Of a stretch of DNA of 64,000 nucleotides, positions 49,903 through 59,039 are shown in pieces (position 1 is the first letter of the stretch; each line of letters starts with the position of its first letter). The stretch covers positions 83,377 to 147,376 of the forward strand of contig NZ_AQUU01000005.1 of the NCBI RefSeq assembly GCF_000372365.1. Direction: 5' to 3'. The notes under the pieces were generated by a model. The model was not told the origin of the DNA, searched no databases, and was given only the letters and a program-made list of their open reading frames with translations. Position numbers and translations under genes: made by a program. The DNA is from Aggregatibacter actinomycetemcomitans DSM 8324. GTDB taxonomy: Bacteria > Pseudomonadota > Gammaproteobacteria > Enterobacterales > Pasteurellaceae.

Positions 49903-49976
49903 ACCATTCAAACAATAAAATAGATAATCACTCCAACATTTAGCGCCTCCTCCCCCACAAAAGAGGCGTTTTTTTT
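49903..49976 (+). ncRNA. Predicted Fur-regulated small RNA (RyhB/HrrF-like by context)
   Basis: A transcript from the promoter at 49870-49898 would start near 49903-49906 and run about 70 bases, without a reading frame, to an intrinsic terminator: CGCCTC (49944-49949), loop, GAGGCG (49963-49968), then eight T. The loop and 5' arm are rich in C and U (CCTCCTCCCCC), complementary to Shine-Dalgarno sequences. An iron-repressed promoter directly joined to a terminator is the layout of RyhB; H. influenzae has an analogous RNA, HrrF, but I cannot confirm identity. It could instead be a leader upstream of tyrS. Confidence 0.62.
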
Positions 49977-50073
49977 GCCTGAAATTTGCCGCCCCGGGGT
50001 AAAAAAAATTCAAATTTGTCGAATAATCTCTATAATGTAGCCTTTCTGTAATTGAATAACATTAGGAAGTAAC

Positions 50074-51261
50074 ATGACTGATATGAATACCGTTCTCGCA
50101 GAACTAAAGCGCGGTGTAGATGAAATTCTTTCCGAACAGGATTTAATTGAAAAACTTAAAGAAAATCGCCCACTGCGCGTGAAACTCGGTGCAGACCCAA
50201 CCGCACCGGACATTCATTTAGGTCATACCGTTGTGCTTAACAAGTTACGTCAATTCCAAAATTTCGGTCATGAAGTGATCTTCCTCATCGGCGACTTCAC
50301 CGGCATGGTAGGCGACCCGTCCGGTAAAAACACCACCCGCCCGCCACTCAGCCGCGAAGACGTGTTGCGCAACGCAGAAACCTACAAACAACAGATCTTC
50401 AAAATTCTTGATCCGCAAAAAACCCGCATCGTGTTTAACTCCGACTGGCTCGGCAAACTCGGTACGGAAGGCATGATTCGCCTTGCAAGCAATTATACCG
50501 TTGCCCGTATGCTGGAACGTGATGATTTCAAAAAACGCTTTTCAAATAACCAACCGATCGCTATTCACGAATTCATTTATCCGCTTCTGCAAGGGCAGGA
50601 TTCCGTTGCCTTAGAAGCCGACGTTGAACTTGGCGGGACCGACCAAAAATTCAATTTATTGGTGGGGCGTGAGTTACAAAAATCTGCCGGTCAAAAACCG
50701 CAAGTGGCAATCACCCTGCCGCTGTTGGTGGGCTTGGACGGCGAGAAAAAAATGTCCAAATCCCTTGGCAATTACATCGGCGTAACGGACGCACCGAGCG
50801 AAATGTTCGGTAAAATCATGTCCATTTCCGATGATCTAATGTGGGATTGGTATAACCTGCTTTCCTTCCGCCCGTTAACGGAAATCATCCAACTGAAAGA
50901 GGACGTGGCGAACGGTAAAAACCCACGTGATGTGAAAATTCTGCTGGCAAAAGAAATCATCGCCCGCTTCCACAGCGAAGCCGATGCCGACACGGCGGAA
51001 CAAGAATTTATCAACCGCTTCCAAAAAGGCGCCATGCCGGATGACATGCCGGAATTCACCTTTGAAGGTGAAATCGGACTTGCCAACTTGTTAAAAGACG
51101 CCGGCTTAGTCGCCTCCACCTCCGAAGCCAACCGCATGGTACAACAAGGCGGCGTGAAAATTGACGGCGAAAAAGTGGACGACGCTAAGCTGATCATCAC
51201 CACCTCCACCGCCGTTTACCAAGTGGGCAAACGCAAGTTCGCAAAGGTAACGGTGAAATAA
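50074..51261 (+). CDS. tyrS: Tyrosyl-tRNA synthetase
   Basis: Charges tRNA-Tyr. It is 395 residues of the TyrZ-like class found in Haemophilus. The HIGH motif appears as [12 protein letters not shown] near residue 49, the KMSKS loop as [13 protein letters not shown] near residue 230, and the C-terminal S4 domain from about residue 335 ([19 protein letters not shown]). TAGGAAG precedes the ATG. It follows the predicted small-RNA terminator by about 97 bases and ends in an uptake-signal terminator. Confidence 0.96.
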   Translation: MTDMNTVLAELKRGVDEILSEQDLIEKLKENRPLRVKLGADPTAPDIHLGHTVVLNKLRQFQNFGHEVIFLIGDFTGMVGDPSGKNTTRPPLSREDVLRNAETYKQQIFKILDPQKTRIVFNSDWLGKLGTEGMIRLASNYTVARMLERDDFKKRFSNNQPIAIHEFIYPLLQGQDSVALEADVELGGTDQKFNLLVGRELQKSAGQKPQVAITLPLLVGLDGEKKMSKSLGNYIGVTDAPSEMFGKIMSISDDLMWDWYNLLSFRPLTEIIQLKEDVANGKNPRDVKILLAKEIIARFHSEADADTAEQEFINRFQKGAMPDDMPEFTFEGEIGLANLLKDAGLVASTSEANRMVQQGGVKIDGEKVDDAKLIITTSTAVYQVGKRKFAKVTVK

Positions 51262-51277
51262 AAACATCACAAGAAAC

Positions 51278-51318
51278 GACCGCACTTTCATGCCCGCCAT
51301 AAAGTGCGGTTATTTTTA
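51278..51318 (+). terminator. Inverted uptake-signal terminator after tyrS
   Basis: Uptake signals at 51279-51287 and 51302-51310, followed by TATTTTTATT, 17 bases past the tyrS stop. Confidence 0.85.
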
Positions 51319-51345
51319 TTCGTAAATCAGCATAGCTGATTTACT

Positions 51346-51397
51346 CACCCCATAGGGGTCGTTGGCAAAACCAACGCTCAAAACGCCATGCGTTTTT
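51346..51397. repeat. Triple-hairpin intergenic element, copy B
   Basis: Same order as copy A at 38085: CCCC-AT-AGGGG, then CGTTGGC-AAAA-CCAACG, then AAAACG-CCATG-CGTTTTTT. Between the copies the stems are conserved, with changes mainly in the loops. A further stem (AAATCAGCATAGCTGATTT, about 51324-51342) stands before this copy. The last hairpin overlaps the region just upstream of the phosphatase gene. Confidence 0.6.
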
Positions 51398-51417
51398 TAA
51401 CTGCATTTTTAAATAGT

Positions 51418-51999
51418 ATGCCTAAAATCGTTCTTATCAGACATGTAACACCGTTAGTTGATGGAAGTAAATGTAACGCCACTGTTGCTCAAAATCGTTT
51501 GGTTGAATATAACGAAACCGAACGCTTGGCATTAGATGAAATAAATTCCTTCAAACAAAGTACTGCATATCAAGAGATGTTAACAATTCCCAAAATATTT
51601 GTTTCTCCTATGATAAGAGCACAAAAAACAGCAAACGCTTTATTCCCAAGTAATGAATTAATTACATTGGAGGATCTAAAAGAGTTTGATCTTAAAATAA
51701 CAAATATGCCTAAAATAAAACTAACGCTTAATTCATGGTTTATTCTTTCCAGAATCTTATGGCTACTGGGACTAAACAAAACACAAAAAAATATTGGTGA
51801 AGAAAAAAAACGCGTTAAGAAATTAATGCCAACCTTACTAAAACAAGATTGCTGTATTGTCAGCCACGGTTTTATCCAACATGAAATAAAAAACTATTTG
51901 AAAAAGAATGAGTTTGTAAAATTATTTCATCAAAAAAACGGGTGTTTTTCTGTAGAGATTTTCCAAAACGCTACATTCAAGCAGAATATAAATCTATAG
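51418..51999 (+). CDS. Histidine phosphatase-like protein
   Basis: A 193-residue protein from MPKIVLIRHVTPLVDGS. The phospho-accepting RH motif is at residues 8-9, FVSPMIRAQKTANAL supplies the second conserved arginine, and CIVSHGFIQHEI the C-terminal histidine, which together indicate the phosphoglycerate-mutase/histidine-phosphatase superfamily. Substrate unknown. The gene is AT-rich, has no uptake signal, and differs in composition from tyrS before it and truB after it, so recent acquisition is likely. An ATG ten codons earlier lies in the hairpin element and is less likely. Confidence 0.75.
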   Translation: MPKIVLIRHVTPLVDGSKCNATVAQNRLVEYNETERLALDEINSFKQSTAYQEMLTIPKIFVSPMIRAQKTANALFPSNELITLEDLKEFDLKITNMPKIKLTLNSWFILSRILWLLGLNKTQKNIGEEKKRVKKLMPTLLKQDCCIVSHGFIQHEIKNYLKKNEFVKLFHQKNGCFSVEIFQNATFKQNINL

Positions 52000-52007
52000 T
52001 TTGATAA

Positions 52008-52244
52008 CGGGAGAAGCGGCGCAACGGAACAAACAGAGCTCATGGAAAATTTGACGGCAAATGCTATTACAATATTGAAAATCTGCAAAATATGGAAATG
52101 TTATTTGATCGTTATGTGGCGGAAATTGTCCTGAATGACGGCGAAAATGATGACTTCTCGCTTTTTTGCAGATTGGAAAATTGGCTTACAAGTGAAAGGG
52201 AATTAGAACTGCAGATTAGCTATTCAGCAGCAATTCAATATTGA
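52008..52244 (+). pseudogene. Gene fragment without start, unknown family
   Basis: About 78 codons stay open from a stop at 52005 to TGA at 52242-52244. The translated segment includes GKFDGKCYYNIENLQNMEM and ENDDFSLFCRLENWLTSE, with strongly protein-like composition. There is no start codon with a ribosome-binding site; an ATG at 52042 is in another frame. It looks like the 3' remnant of an acquired gene. I do not recognise it. Confidence 0.4.
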
Positions 52245-52251
52245 TAACACA

Positions 52252-52281
52252 AAAAGTGCGGTAAAAATCCACCGCACTTTT
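52252..52281. terminator. Inverted uptake-signal terminator after truB
   Basis: Uptake signals at 52254-52262 and 52271-52279 with only eight bases between, directly past the truB stop on the minus strand, with T runs on both sides. Confidence 0.85.
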
Positions 52282-52285
52282 TTCA

Positions 52286-53203
52286 TCAATACACCACCAA
52301 TCGCTGTGGTCGAATCACATTATTCTCATCAATCACCGCAACGCCGAGAAAGCGATTCTCATGGGAAAATAACCGCACTTGACCTTGTCGTTTTGACGGG
52401 TTATCGAATTTTATACGCTGACCGAATCCGATACCTTGGGTTTGGCTTTCATCCAAGATTAACGCCGAGAGTTTCGCTACGGCGGTATCCATCGGTAACA
52501 AAAGTGCATCCAACACCGCTAAATCTTGTTGTTCCGCCAAGGCTTGTAAGTCGTCCCAACTCATCATTTTTTCCGTCGGGTAATCCGCCACTGCCGTGCG
52601 ACGTAGCATGGTGACGTGCGCGCCACAGCCAAGGGCCTCGCCTAAATCGTTCACTAAAGTACGAATGTAAGTGCCTTTGGAGCAATGCACTTCGAGGGTT
52701 AAATACGGCGCGTGGTATTCAATAAAGTTCAATTCAAAGATTGTAATGGGGCGGGCTTCCCGTTCCACCGTAATACCGGCACGGGCATATTCATAAAGGG
52801 GCTTGCCGTTATGCTTCAAGGCGGAAAACATGGTCGGTACTTGCAAAATATCGCCACGAAAAGCCTCAAGTGCGGTCAAAATTTCAGGTGTTTTTACGTT
52901 AATCGGGCGGGTTTCCACCACCTGCCCCTCCGCATCAGAGGTATCGGTGCGTTCGCCTAGTTTCGCCGTGACTAAATAACGTTTATCGGCGTCCAACAAA
53001 AACTGGGAAAATTTGGTAGCTTCGCCCAAGCAGATAGGCAACATTCCCGTAGCTAACGGATCCAACGCCCCCGTATGCCCGGCTTTATTCGCCTGAAAAA
53101 TGCGTTTTACTTTTTGCATGACGTCGTTGGAAGACATTCCTTGCGGTTTATCCAGCAAAAACACGCCGTGAATATCACGCCCACGTTTACGCGGTTTGGA
53201 CAT
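52286..53203 (-). CDS. truB: TruB, tRNA pseudouridine-55 synthase
   Basis: Makes pseudouridine 55 in the T loop of tRNAs. It is 305 residues. The N-terminal [20 protein letters not shown] and the catalytic aspartate in [20 protein letters not shown] (near residue 48) are standard; [19 protein letters not shown] follows near residue 180. A short PUA-like C-domain completes it. Its ATG overlaps the rbfA stop by one base (TAATG), so the two are coupled. It is the last gene of the rimP-nusA-infB-rbfA-truB group. Confidence 0.97.
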   Translation of the reverse strand: MSKPRKRGRDIHGVFLLDKPQGMSSNDVMQKVKRIFQANKAGHTGALDPLATGMLPICLGEATKFSQFLLDADKRYLVTAKLGERTDTSDAEGQVVETRPINVKTPEILTALEAFRGDILQVPTMFSALKHNGKPLYEYARAGITVEREARPITIFELNFIEYHAPYLTLEVHCSKGTYIRTLVNDLGEALGCGAHVTMLRRTAVADYPTEKMMSWDDLQALAEQQDLAVLDALLLPMDTAVAKLSALILDESQTQGIGFGQRIKFDNPSKRQGQVRLFSHENRFLGVAVIDENNVIRPQRLVVY

Positions 53204-53589
53204 TACTCGTTGTCCTTATGGTGTTTTTTCTGATCTTCGCGCACCACATTAGTGACTAAATTCGACATACGCATACCTTCCACTAAGGATTGATCGTAAA
53301 TAAAACGAATTTCCGGCACGATCCACAAGCGCATGGCTTTACCAAGTAGCGTGCGAATATAAGGCGCGGCTTTTTCCAAGCCTTTCATGCCTTGTGCGAT
53401 CGCTTGTTCATCATGATCAAACAAGAACGTGACGAACACTTTGGCATACGCCAAATCACTGGAAACGTCCACATCGGACACCGTCACCATGCCGATTCGG
53501 GGATCTTTCACTTCGCGTTGTAAAATCACCGCGATTTCTTTTTGGATTTCTTGTGCGACACGGTCGCTACGTTTGAATTCTCGAGCCAT
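53203..53589 (-). CDS. rbfA: RbfA, 30S ribosome-binding factor
   Basis: Needed for late 16S rRNA processing and cold growth; binds the 30S subunit. It has 128 residues with a KH-type fold. The N-terminal [19 protein letters not shown] and the conserved [20 protein letters not shown] are clear. A hairpin (GTGGGTT and AACCCAC, about 53608-53625) lies upstream of its ribosome-binding site. It is separated from infB by about 530 bases holding one small gene. Confidence 0.96.
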   Translation of the reverse strand: MAREFKRSDRVAQEIQKEIAVILQREVKDPRIGMVTVSDVDVSSDLAYAKVFVTFLFDHDEQAIAQGMKGLEKAAPYIRTLLGKAMRLWIVPEIRFIYDQSLVEGMRMSNLVTNVVREDQKKHHKDNE

Positions 53590-53757
53590 TTTGTTATCTC
53601 TTGTAAGGTGGGTTTGCTAACCCACTATTAATTAAATTCGTGAGTATGTAACAACTCAATCTACACATAGAGGTTTAGTAGGGAAAGAGTAATTTTTCAA
53701 TATTTCATTGAGCATAATTATTATAATTTACCCAACTAATTATATTTTGCGGTTCTG

Positions 53758-54048
53758 TTACAACTCATTCTCAAATTTTGAAAATCGCCTTCCTAATAAT
53801 GAAGCTACTAACACAATAAGTATGTTAGCTACAATATCGAAAAATAATATAAATACTAGCCATCCTGCATCTGAGCTACTAAGGGTTAATGAATAGCCCC
53901 AAAATCCAAGTTTAATGAAGATAGGTAAGCCAATACCACACAAAAATTTTCGGGTATATGCTCCCCAAAAAACACAAACTGCGTTAATGAATGCCCAAGC
54001 GACGATAAAAATATCCCATTGCCTCCAAATTAACTCAATTAGATACAT
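53758..54048 (-). CDS. Small membrane protein inserted between infB and rbfA
   Basis: A 96-residue AT-rich reading frame (MYLIELIWRQWDIFIVAWAF...). Three hydrophobic stretches are visible (residues about 10-30, 40-55 and 62-85), ending in a basic tail RRFSKFENEL. AAGGATG precedes the ATG. I recognise no family. Low GC and lack of an uptake signal suggest it was inserted into the nusA-infB-rbfA-truB group. An immunity or accessory membrane protein is conceivable but unproven. Confidence 0.5.
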   Translation of the reverse strand: MYLIELIWRQWDIFIVAWAFINAVCVFWGAYTRKFLCGIGLPIFIKLGFWGYSLTLSSSDAGWLVFILFFDIVANILIVLVASLLGRRFSKFENEL

Positions 54049-54078
54049 ATTTTCATCCTTTCAAGAGCTACAACATAA

Positions 54079-54114
54079 AATTGCGGTCAAATTTGATAAA
54101 AATCGACCGCAATT
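54079..54114 (-). terminator. infB terminator, a mutated uptake-signal hairpin
   Basis: Perfect 10-bp arms AATTGCGGTC (54079-54088) and GACCGCAATT (54105-54114), seven bases past the infB stop. Each arm equals an uptake signal with the same G-to-T (C-to-A) change, so the stem is kept while the uptake match is lost. Confidence 0.75.
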
Positions 54115-54120
54115 AAAGGA

Positions 54121-56610
54121 TTAAATCGAGCGTTTAACCTCAACCACTTCAAACACCTCAATCTGGTCACCGACTTTCACGTCGTTGTAGTTCTTCACGC
54201 CGATACCGCATTCCATGCCGTTACGCACTTCGGAAACGTCGTCTTTGAAGCGGCGGAGGGATTCCAATTCGCCTTCAAAAATCACCACGTTGTCGCGCAA
54301 TACGCGGATTGGGTTGTTACGTTTCACGACGCCTTCGGTCACCATACAACCGGCGATAGCACCGAATTTCGGATGACGGAACACGTCGCGCACTTCTGCC
54401 AAACCGATGATTTCTTGTTTGAATTCAGGTTGAAGCATGCCGCTCATTGCCGCTTTGATTTCGTTGAGCAATTCGTAAATGATGGAATAGTAACGTAAAT
54501 CGATGTTTTCGCTTTCGATAATGCGGCGGGCGGAGCCGTCTGCACGTACGTTAAAGCCGACAATGATGGCGTTAGAAGCTGCGGCTAACGTTGCATCGGT
54601 TTCAGTGATACCACCTACACCGGAGCCGACCACTTTCACTTTCACTTCGTCCGTTGAAAGTTCCATTAAAGATTGAACGATAGCTTCCACAGAACCTTGT
54701 ACGTCCGCTTTCACAATGACGTTCAATTCCGCCACATCGCCTTCCGCCATGTTGCTGAACATATTTTCCAGTTTGGCTTTTTGTTGACGGGCAAGTTTCA
54801 CTTCGCGGAATTTACCTTGACGGTATAACGCCACTTCACGCGCTTTTTTCTCATCACGCACTACAGTAGCTTCATCACCCGCCGCCGGTACGCCGGAAAG
54901 CCCTAACACTTCCACCGGAATTGCCGGACCGGCTTCGTCGATTTCTTTACCGTTTTCATCACGCATTGCACGCACGCGTCCGTATTCGAAACCGCAAAGC
55001 AGGATGTCGCCTTTGGTTAAGGTACCGGATTGAACCAAGATAGTAGCTACCGGGCCGCGACCTTTATCCAAGTAGGATTCAATCACCACCCCCGTCGCCA
55101 TGCCGTTTTTCACGGCGGTTAATTCAAGCACTTCAGATTGCAACAAGATGGCTTCAAGCAATTCGTCAACACCGGTCCCTTTTTTCGCGGAAACATACAC
55201 GAATTGCACGTCACCACCGAATTTTTCGGCGATAACGTCATATTGCAATAATTCTTGCTCGACGTGTTCCGGATTGGCTTCCGGTTTATCAATTTTGTTT
55301 ACCGCAACGACAATCGGCACACCCGCCGCTTTTGCATGTTGGATCGCTTCAATCGTTTGTGGCATCACACCGTCATCCGCGGCAACCACAAGCACCACGA
55401 TGTCCGTCGCTTTCGCACCACGCGCACGCATGGAAGTAAACGCCGCATGTCCCGGCGTATCTAAGAAAGTGATCATTTTGCCGTCGTCGGTTTCCACATG
55501 GTACGCACCGATATGTTGCGTGATCCCGCCTGCTTCACCTGCCGCCACTTTGGCTTTACGAATATAGTCAAGTAAGGAGGTTTTACCATGGTCAACGTGC
55601 CCCATGATAGTCACCACCGGTGCGCGGGTAACCAATTCTGCGTCCACATCACGATCGCTCATGACCGCTTCTTCCAACTCGTTTTCTTTACGCACGATCA
55701 CTTTGTGACCCATTTCTTCCGCCACCAATTGTGCGGTTTCTTGGTCTATCACTTGGTTGATAGTCGCCATGGCGCCCATTTTCATCATGGTTTTAATCAC
55801 TTCAGTGGCTTTTACCGCCATTTTATTGGCAAGTTCGGCAACAGTAATGGTTTCGCCGATCACCACATCACGGTTCACCGCCTGCGCCGGTTTGGTAAAG
55901 GCTTGTTGTAACGCGCTGCCCTTTTTCGCCTGTTTGCCTTTACCGCCCTTCACATCTTTTTGATTACGACGGTTAGACTCGCGTTCATTTTTGTTGCTGT
56001 CATCATCACGTCCGCCTTTTTTGGCTTTGGTCACTTTATTTTTGCCGCGACCACGACCTTCATTGCGGCGCTCTTCTTCATCTTCCGCTTCCAGGGCATA
56101 ACTGGAGGTTAAATTGTAATCGGAGTAATCTTCCGTATTGCTGTTGTGCTGATTATCATCGGAAAGTTCCGCGTAACGCTTCGCTTCTTCTGCTGCTTTA
56201 CGCGCTTGTTCTTCCGCTTTTTGACGGGCTAACTCATCCGCTTTACGACGTAATTCCGCTTCTTCCGCTTTGCGTTTCTCTTTTTCCGGATCCACAGATT
56301 TAACTTGATTATTGACCGCACTTTGTGCCTTAGTGGCCTGTGCCTGTTTTGCTTTTTCAGCGGCTTCTTCTTTCACCGCCTTCTCTCTTTGCACTTTTTC
56401 TTCTAACGCTTTTTGCTCGGCTTCTTGTCTGGCTTTCAATTTTGCCGCTTCTTCGGCTTTTTGTGCGGCTTCTGTCGGAATAGTGCGCTTTTTACGCACT
56501 TCCACCTGCACTTCTTTACTCTTACCGGAAGCGCTGGTACCACTAACAATGGTTTTCGTTCTACGCTGCAAACTCAGTTTCTTCGGCGCACCTTTTAATT
56601 CTTCTATCAT
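54121..56610 (-). CDS. infB: InfB, translation initiation factor IF-2
   Basis: Brings fMet-tRNA to the 30S subunit using GTP. It is 829 residues, like H. influenzae IF-2. The N-terminal 250 residues are the IF2_N-type and charged Ala/Glu/Lys linker region. The G domain starts near residue 330 with [14 protein letters not shown], then [16 protein letters not shown] and [11 protein letters not shown]. Domains II-IV follow, ending [14 protein letters not shown]. The nusA-infB order is the standard one, 15 bases apart. Internal start codons may give shorter forms, as in E. coli, but I did not resolve them. Confidence 0.97.
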   Translation of the reverse strand: MIEELKGAPKKLSLQRRTKTIVSGTSASGKSKEVQVEVRKKRTIPTEAAQKAEEAAKLKARQEAEQKALEEKVQREKAVKEEAAEKAKQAQATKAQSAVNNQVKSVDPEKEKRKAEEAELRRKADELARQKAEEQARKAAEEAKRYAELSDDNQHNSNTEDYSDYNLTSSYALEAEDEEERRNEGRGRGKNKVTKAKKGGRDDDSNKNERESNRRNQKDVKGGKGKQAKKGSALQQAFTKPAQAVNRDVVIGETITVAELANKMAVKATEVIKTMMKMGAMATINQVIDQETAQLVAEEMGHKVIVRKENELEEAVMSDRDVDAELVTRAPVVTIMGHVDHGKTSLLDYIRKAKVAAGEAGGITQHIGAYHVETDDGKMITFLDTPGHAAFTSMRARGAKATDIVVLVVAADDGVMPQTIEAIQHAKAAGVPIVVAVNKIDKPEANPEHVEQELLQYDVIAEKFGGDVQFVYVSAKKGTGVDELLEAILLQSEVLELTAVKNGMATGVVIESYLDKGRGPVATILVQSGTLTKGDILLCGFEYGRVRAMRDENGKEIDEAGPAIPVEVLGLSGVPAAGDEATVVRDEKKAREVALYRQGKFREVKLARQQKAKLENMFSNMAEGDVAELNVIVKADVQGSVEAIVQSLMELSTDEVKVKVVGSGVGGITETDATLAAASNAIIVGFNVRADGSARRIIESENIDLRYYSIIYELLNEIKAAMSGMLQPEFKQEIIGLAEVRDVFRHPKFGAIAGCMVTEGVVKRNNPIRVLRDNVVIFEGELESLRRFKDDVSEVRNGMECGIGVKNYNDVKVGDQIEVFEVVEVKRSI

Positions 56611-56625
56611 CTTCTCACTCCTCTA

Positions 56626-58122
56626 TTACTCAGTGAACCAACAAATATTTCTGGCTGCCATGATTAAATCAGCAGCTTGTTCGGCACCGAGTTCTTCAAT
56701 ATCTGCTAAATCATCAACTCCTTGCTCTGCAAGTTCTTCCAGCGTAGTGATTTGTTTTTCCGACAATTTAAATGCGATATGTCGATTCATGCCTTCAAGA
56801 TTGAGTAAACGATCTTCAATTTTCGCTTGTTTCAAAGCTTCTTCTTCCGCCAAGACTTGTGCCGTAATGGCGTTTTTCGCACGGGTTTGCAATTCTTCGA
56901 CCAAATCTTCATCTTCCAAACCGTCAATGGCAGTCAATTCGCTGACAGAAACATAAGCCAATTCTTCTAACGTAGAGAAACCTTCATCAATTAATAATTG
57001 GGCAAATTCTTCATCGATTTCTAATGTATCAATGAACAAGTTCAACACTTTGTCATCTTCCGCTTGGTGTTTCGCGTTTAATTCCTGTGTCGTCATCACG
57101 TTCAACACCCAACCGGTTAATTGGGTCGCCAAACGCACGTTTTGCCCGTTACGACCGATGGCTTGCGCCAGATTTACTTCTTCGACGGCAATATCCATGG
57201 CATGTTTATCTTCATCCACCACAATGGAACTCACATCTGCCGGCGCCATGGCGTTAATCACAAATTGTGCCGGATTGTCGTCCCAAAGTACGATATCAAC
57301 GCGCTCACCGCCCAATTCATTGGTAATTGCCTGAACGCGCGCACCACGCATACCTACGCAAGCGCCCACCGGATCAATACGTTTATCATTGCTTTTCACC
57401 GCAATTTTCGCACGGGACCCCGGATCACGGGCGGCACTTCTGATTTCGATTAATTCTTCACCGATTTCAGGCACCTCCAAACGGAATAATTCAATCAACA
57501 TTTCCGGTTTGGCGCGGGTCACGAACAATTGAGTGCCTTTGCTTTCCGGACTGACTTTATATAACACACCGCGCACACGGTCGCCCGGACGGAAATTCTC
57601 ACGCGGTAACATATCTTCGCGTAACATGACTGCTTCCGCTTTGTTACCGTCTTCACCGTTCACATCTAAAATAACGCTGTCGCGGTTACTTTTCTTCACG
57701 GTAGCAGTAATAATTTGACCTTCTTTGGAGCGGAATTGATCAACGATTTTGCTGCGTTCCGCTTCACGAATTTTGGTACTGATAACCTGACGTGCGGTTT
57801 GCATAGTAATACGGTCAAAGGCGATGGACTCAATTTGATCTTCCACATAATCACCCACTTGCGCGTCAGGATCTTCAAAACGTGCTGCTTCCAACGTGAT
57901 TTCTTTAGTCGGATTATTCACTTCTTCCACCACAACCCAACGACGGAAGGTGTCGAATTCGCCGGTTTTTGGATTAATGGCGACGCGAACATCTACGTCA
58001 TATTCGTATTTTTTCTTGGTTGAGAGGGCGATTGCGCTTTCCAACGCTTCAAAAATTTTCTCGCGTGGCAATAATTTTTCATTGGATACGGCTTCTGCCG
58101 CTAATAAAATTTCTTTACTCAT
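56626..58122 (-). CDS. nusA: NusA, transcription elongation/antitermination factor
   Basis: Binds RNA polymerase and affects pausing, termination and antitermination. It is 498 residues (E. coli 495). Order: N-terminal polymerase-binding domain (to about residue 130), S1 domain ([20 protein letters not shown]), two KH domains ([38 protein letters not shown]), then two acidic C-terminal repeats ([20 protein letters not shown] and the copy near the end). It lies between rimP and infB. Confidence 0.97.
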   Translation of the reverse strand: MSKEILLAAEAVSNEKLLPREKIFEALESAIALSTKKKYEYDVDVRVAINPKTGEFDTFRRWVVVEEVNNPTKEITLEAARFEDPDAQVGDYVEDQIESIAFDRITMQTARQVISTKIREAERSKIVDQFRSKEGQIITATVKKSNRDSVILDVNGEDGNKAEAVMLREDMLPRENFRPGDRVRGVLYKVSPESKGTQLFVTRAKPEMLIELFRLEVPEIGEELIEIRSAARDPGSRAKIAVKSNDKRIDPVGACVGMRGARVQAITNELGGERVDIVLWDDNPAQFVINAMAPADVSSIVVDEDKHAMDIAVEEVNLAQAIGRNGQNVRLATQLTGWVLNVMTTQELNAKHQAEDDKVLNLFIDTLEIDEEFAQLLIDEGFSTLEELAYVSVSELTAIDGLEDEDLVEELQTRAKNAITAQVLAEEEALKQAKIEDRLLNLEGMNRHIAFKLSEKQITTLEELAEQGVDDLADIEELGAEQAADLIMAARNICWFTE

Positions 58123-58145
58123 GCTGTTTCTATCCTTCTTTAAAT

Positions 58146-58601
58146 TTAAAATTTCGCGACAACGCTAGCTTTTTGAATATTACCGAACGCTAAAATCTGT
58201 TCCTGTTTATCCACAATCAGCGTAATCATATCATTTTCAATTTTCGCCAATTCCCCTTGCCATTTACGACGATCCGCCACCGGAATGCGCAAATGCACCA
58301 AGATTTCCTGCCCAACATAACGGGCATATTGCGCCAAGGTAAACAACGGGCGATCCAACCCCGGTGAGGAAACCTCAAGGTTATATTTATCCGCAATAGG
58401 ATCTTCCACATCTAACACTGCACTCACCTGACGGCTCACATCGGCGCAATCTTCCACCGTCACACCGCCTTCTTTATCAATAAACAAACGCACGGTTAAA
58501 TAACGACCGACACGCTGGCATTCAATGCCCCAAAGCTGACAACCGAAATCTTCCACCGAGCCTTGTAATAAATCCTGTAATTTTTGTTCCAAAGTTGCCA
58601 A
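58146..58601 (-). CDS. rimP: RimP, ribosome maturation factor, TTG start
   Basis: Needed for 30S subunit maturation. The start is placed at TTG 58601 (read as [20 protein letters not shown]) because GGGAGG lies five bases upstream and the product matches Haemophilus RimP in length (151). A TTG five codons earlier lacks this spacing. Features include [20 protein letters not shown], then [20 protein letters not shown] and the Sm-like C-domain. It is the first protein gene after metY in a metY-rimP-nusA-infB arrangement. Confidence 0.94.
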   Translation of the reverse strand: MATLEQKLQDLLQGSVEDFGCQLWGIECQRVGRYLTVRLFIDKEGGVTVEDCADVSRQVSAVLDVEDPIADKYNLEVSSPGLDRPLFTLAQYARYVGQEILVHLRIPVADRRKWQGELAKIENDMITLIVDKQEQILAFGNIQKASVVAKF

Positions 58602-58627
58602 AACAACCTCCCTCAAACGATAGACGT

Positions 58628-58647
58628 AAAAAAAGGGCTTACAGCCC
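58628..58647 (-). terminator. Hairpin upstream of rimP
   Basis: GGGCT and AGCCC close a three-base loop and are followed on the minus strand by seven T. It lies just before rimP and could attenuate transcripts coming from metY. Confidence 0.65.
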
Positions 58648-58713
58648 AGTTTTCAATAATTATCAAACAGTTATAATTAATTATTTGATATTTAAACAAC
58701 AAATTTATCGTAT

Positions 58714-58736
58714 AAAAAAACCCCAAAATTGGGGTT
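58714..58736 (-). terminator. metY terminator
   Basis: AACCCC and GGGGTT arms with an AT loop, then a run of seven T on the minus strand, 21 bases past the tRNA 3' end. Confidence 0.85.
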
Positions 58737-58756
58737 CTTTTTACTGAACTTGTGAT

Positions 58757-58833
<77 letters not shown>

Positions 58834-58850
58834 TCCGAAATATGTGGCGT

Positions 58851-58879
58851 ATTATAGTTATCTGTAATGAAAATAGCAA
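58851..58879 (-). promoter_or_regulatory. metY promoter
   Basis: On the minus strand, TTGCTA (58879-58874) and TATAAT (58856-58851) with a 17-base spacer, 18 bases before the tRNA 5' end. It is followed by the GC-rich stretch ACGCCAC, of the kind seen in growth-rate-controlled stable-RNA promoters. Confidence 0.7.
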
Positions 58880-58960
58880 GGTTTAATTCAGCAAAAGTCA
58901 ACATAAAAAAACATCGCTAAAATCCACCGCACTTTTTATGATCCACTTCAAACTTTGTAC

Positions 58961-58991
58961 ATAAAGCCGTTTGCAGTGGCTTTATTTTTTC
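58961..58991 (+). terminator. Intrinsic terminator upstream of dcuC
   Basis: ATAAAGCC (58961-58968) and GGCTTTAT (58978-58985) followed by a T run, on the plus strand, about 49 bases before dcuC and with no plus-strand gene before it. It could be a dcuC leader attenuator or the end of a small transcript. Confidence 0.6.
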
Positions 58992-59039
58992 GCTACATTC
59001 AATGTTCTACGAATAAATCTCACCATCTAAGGAGCAATT

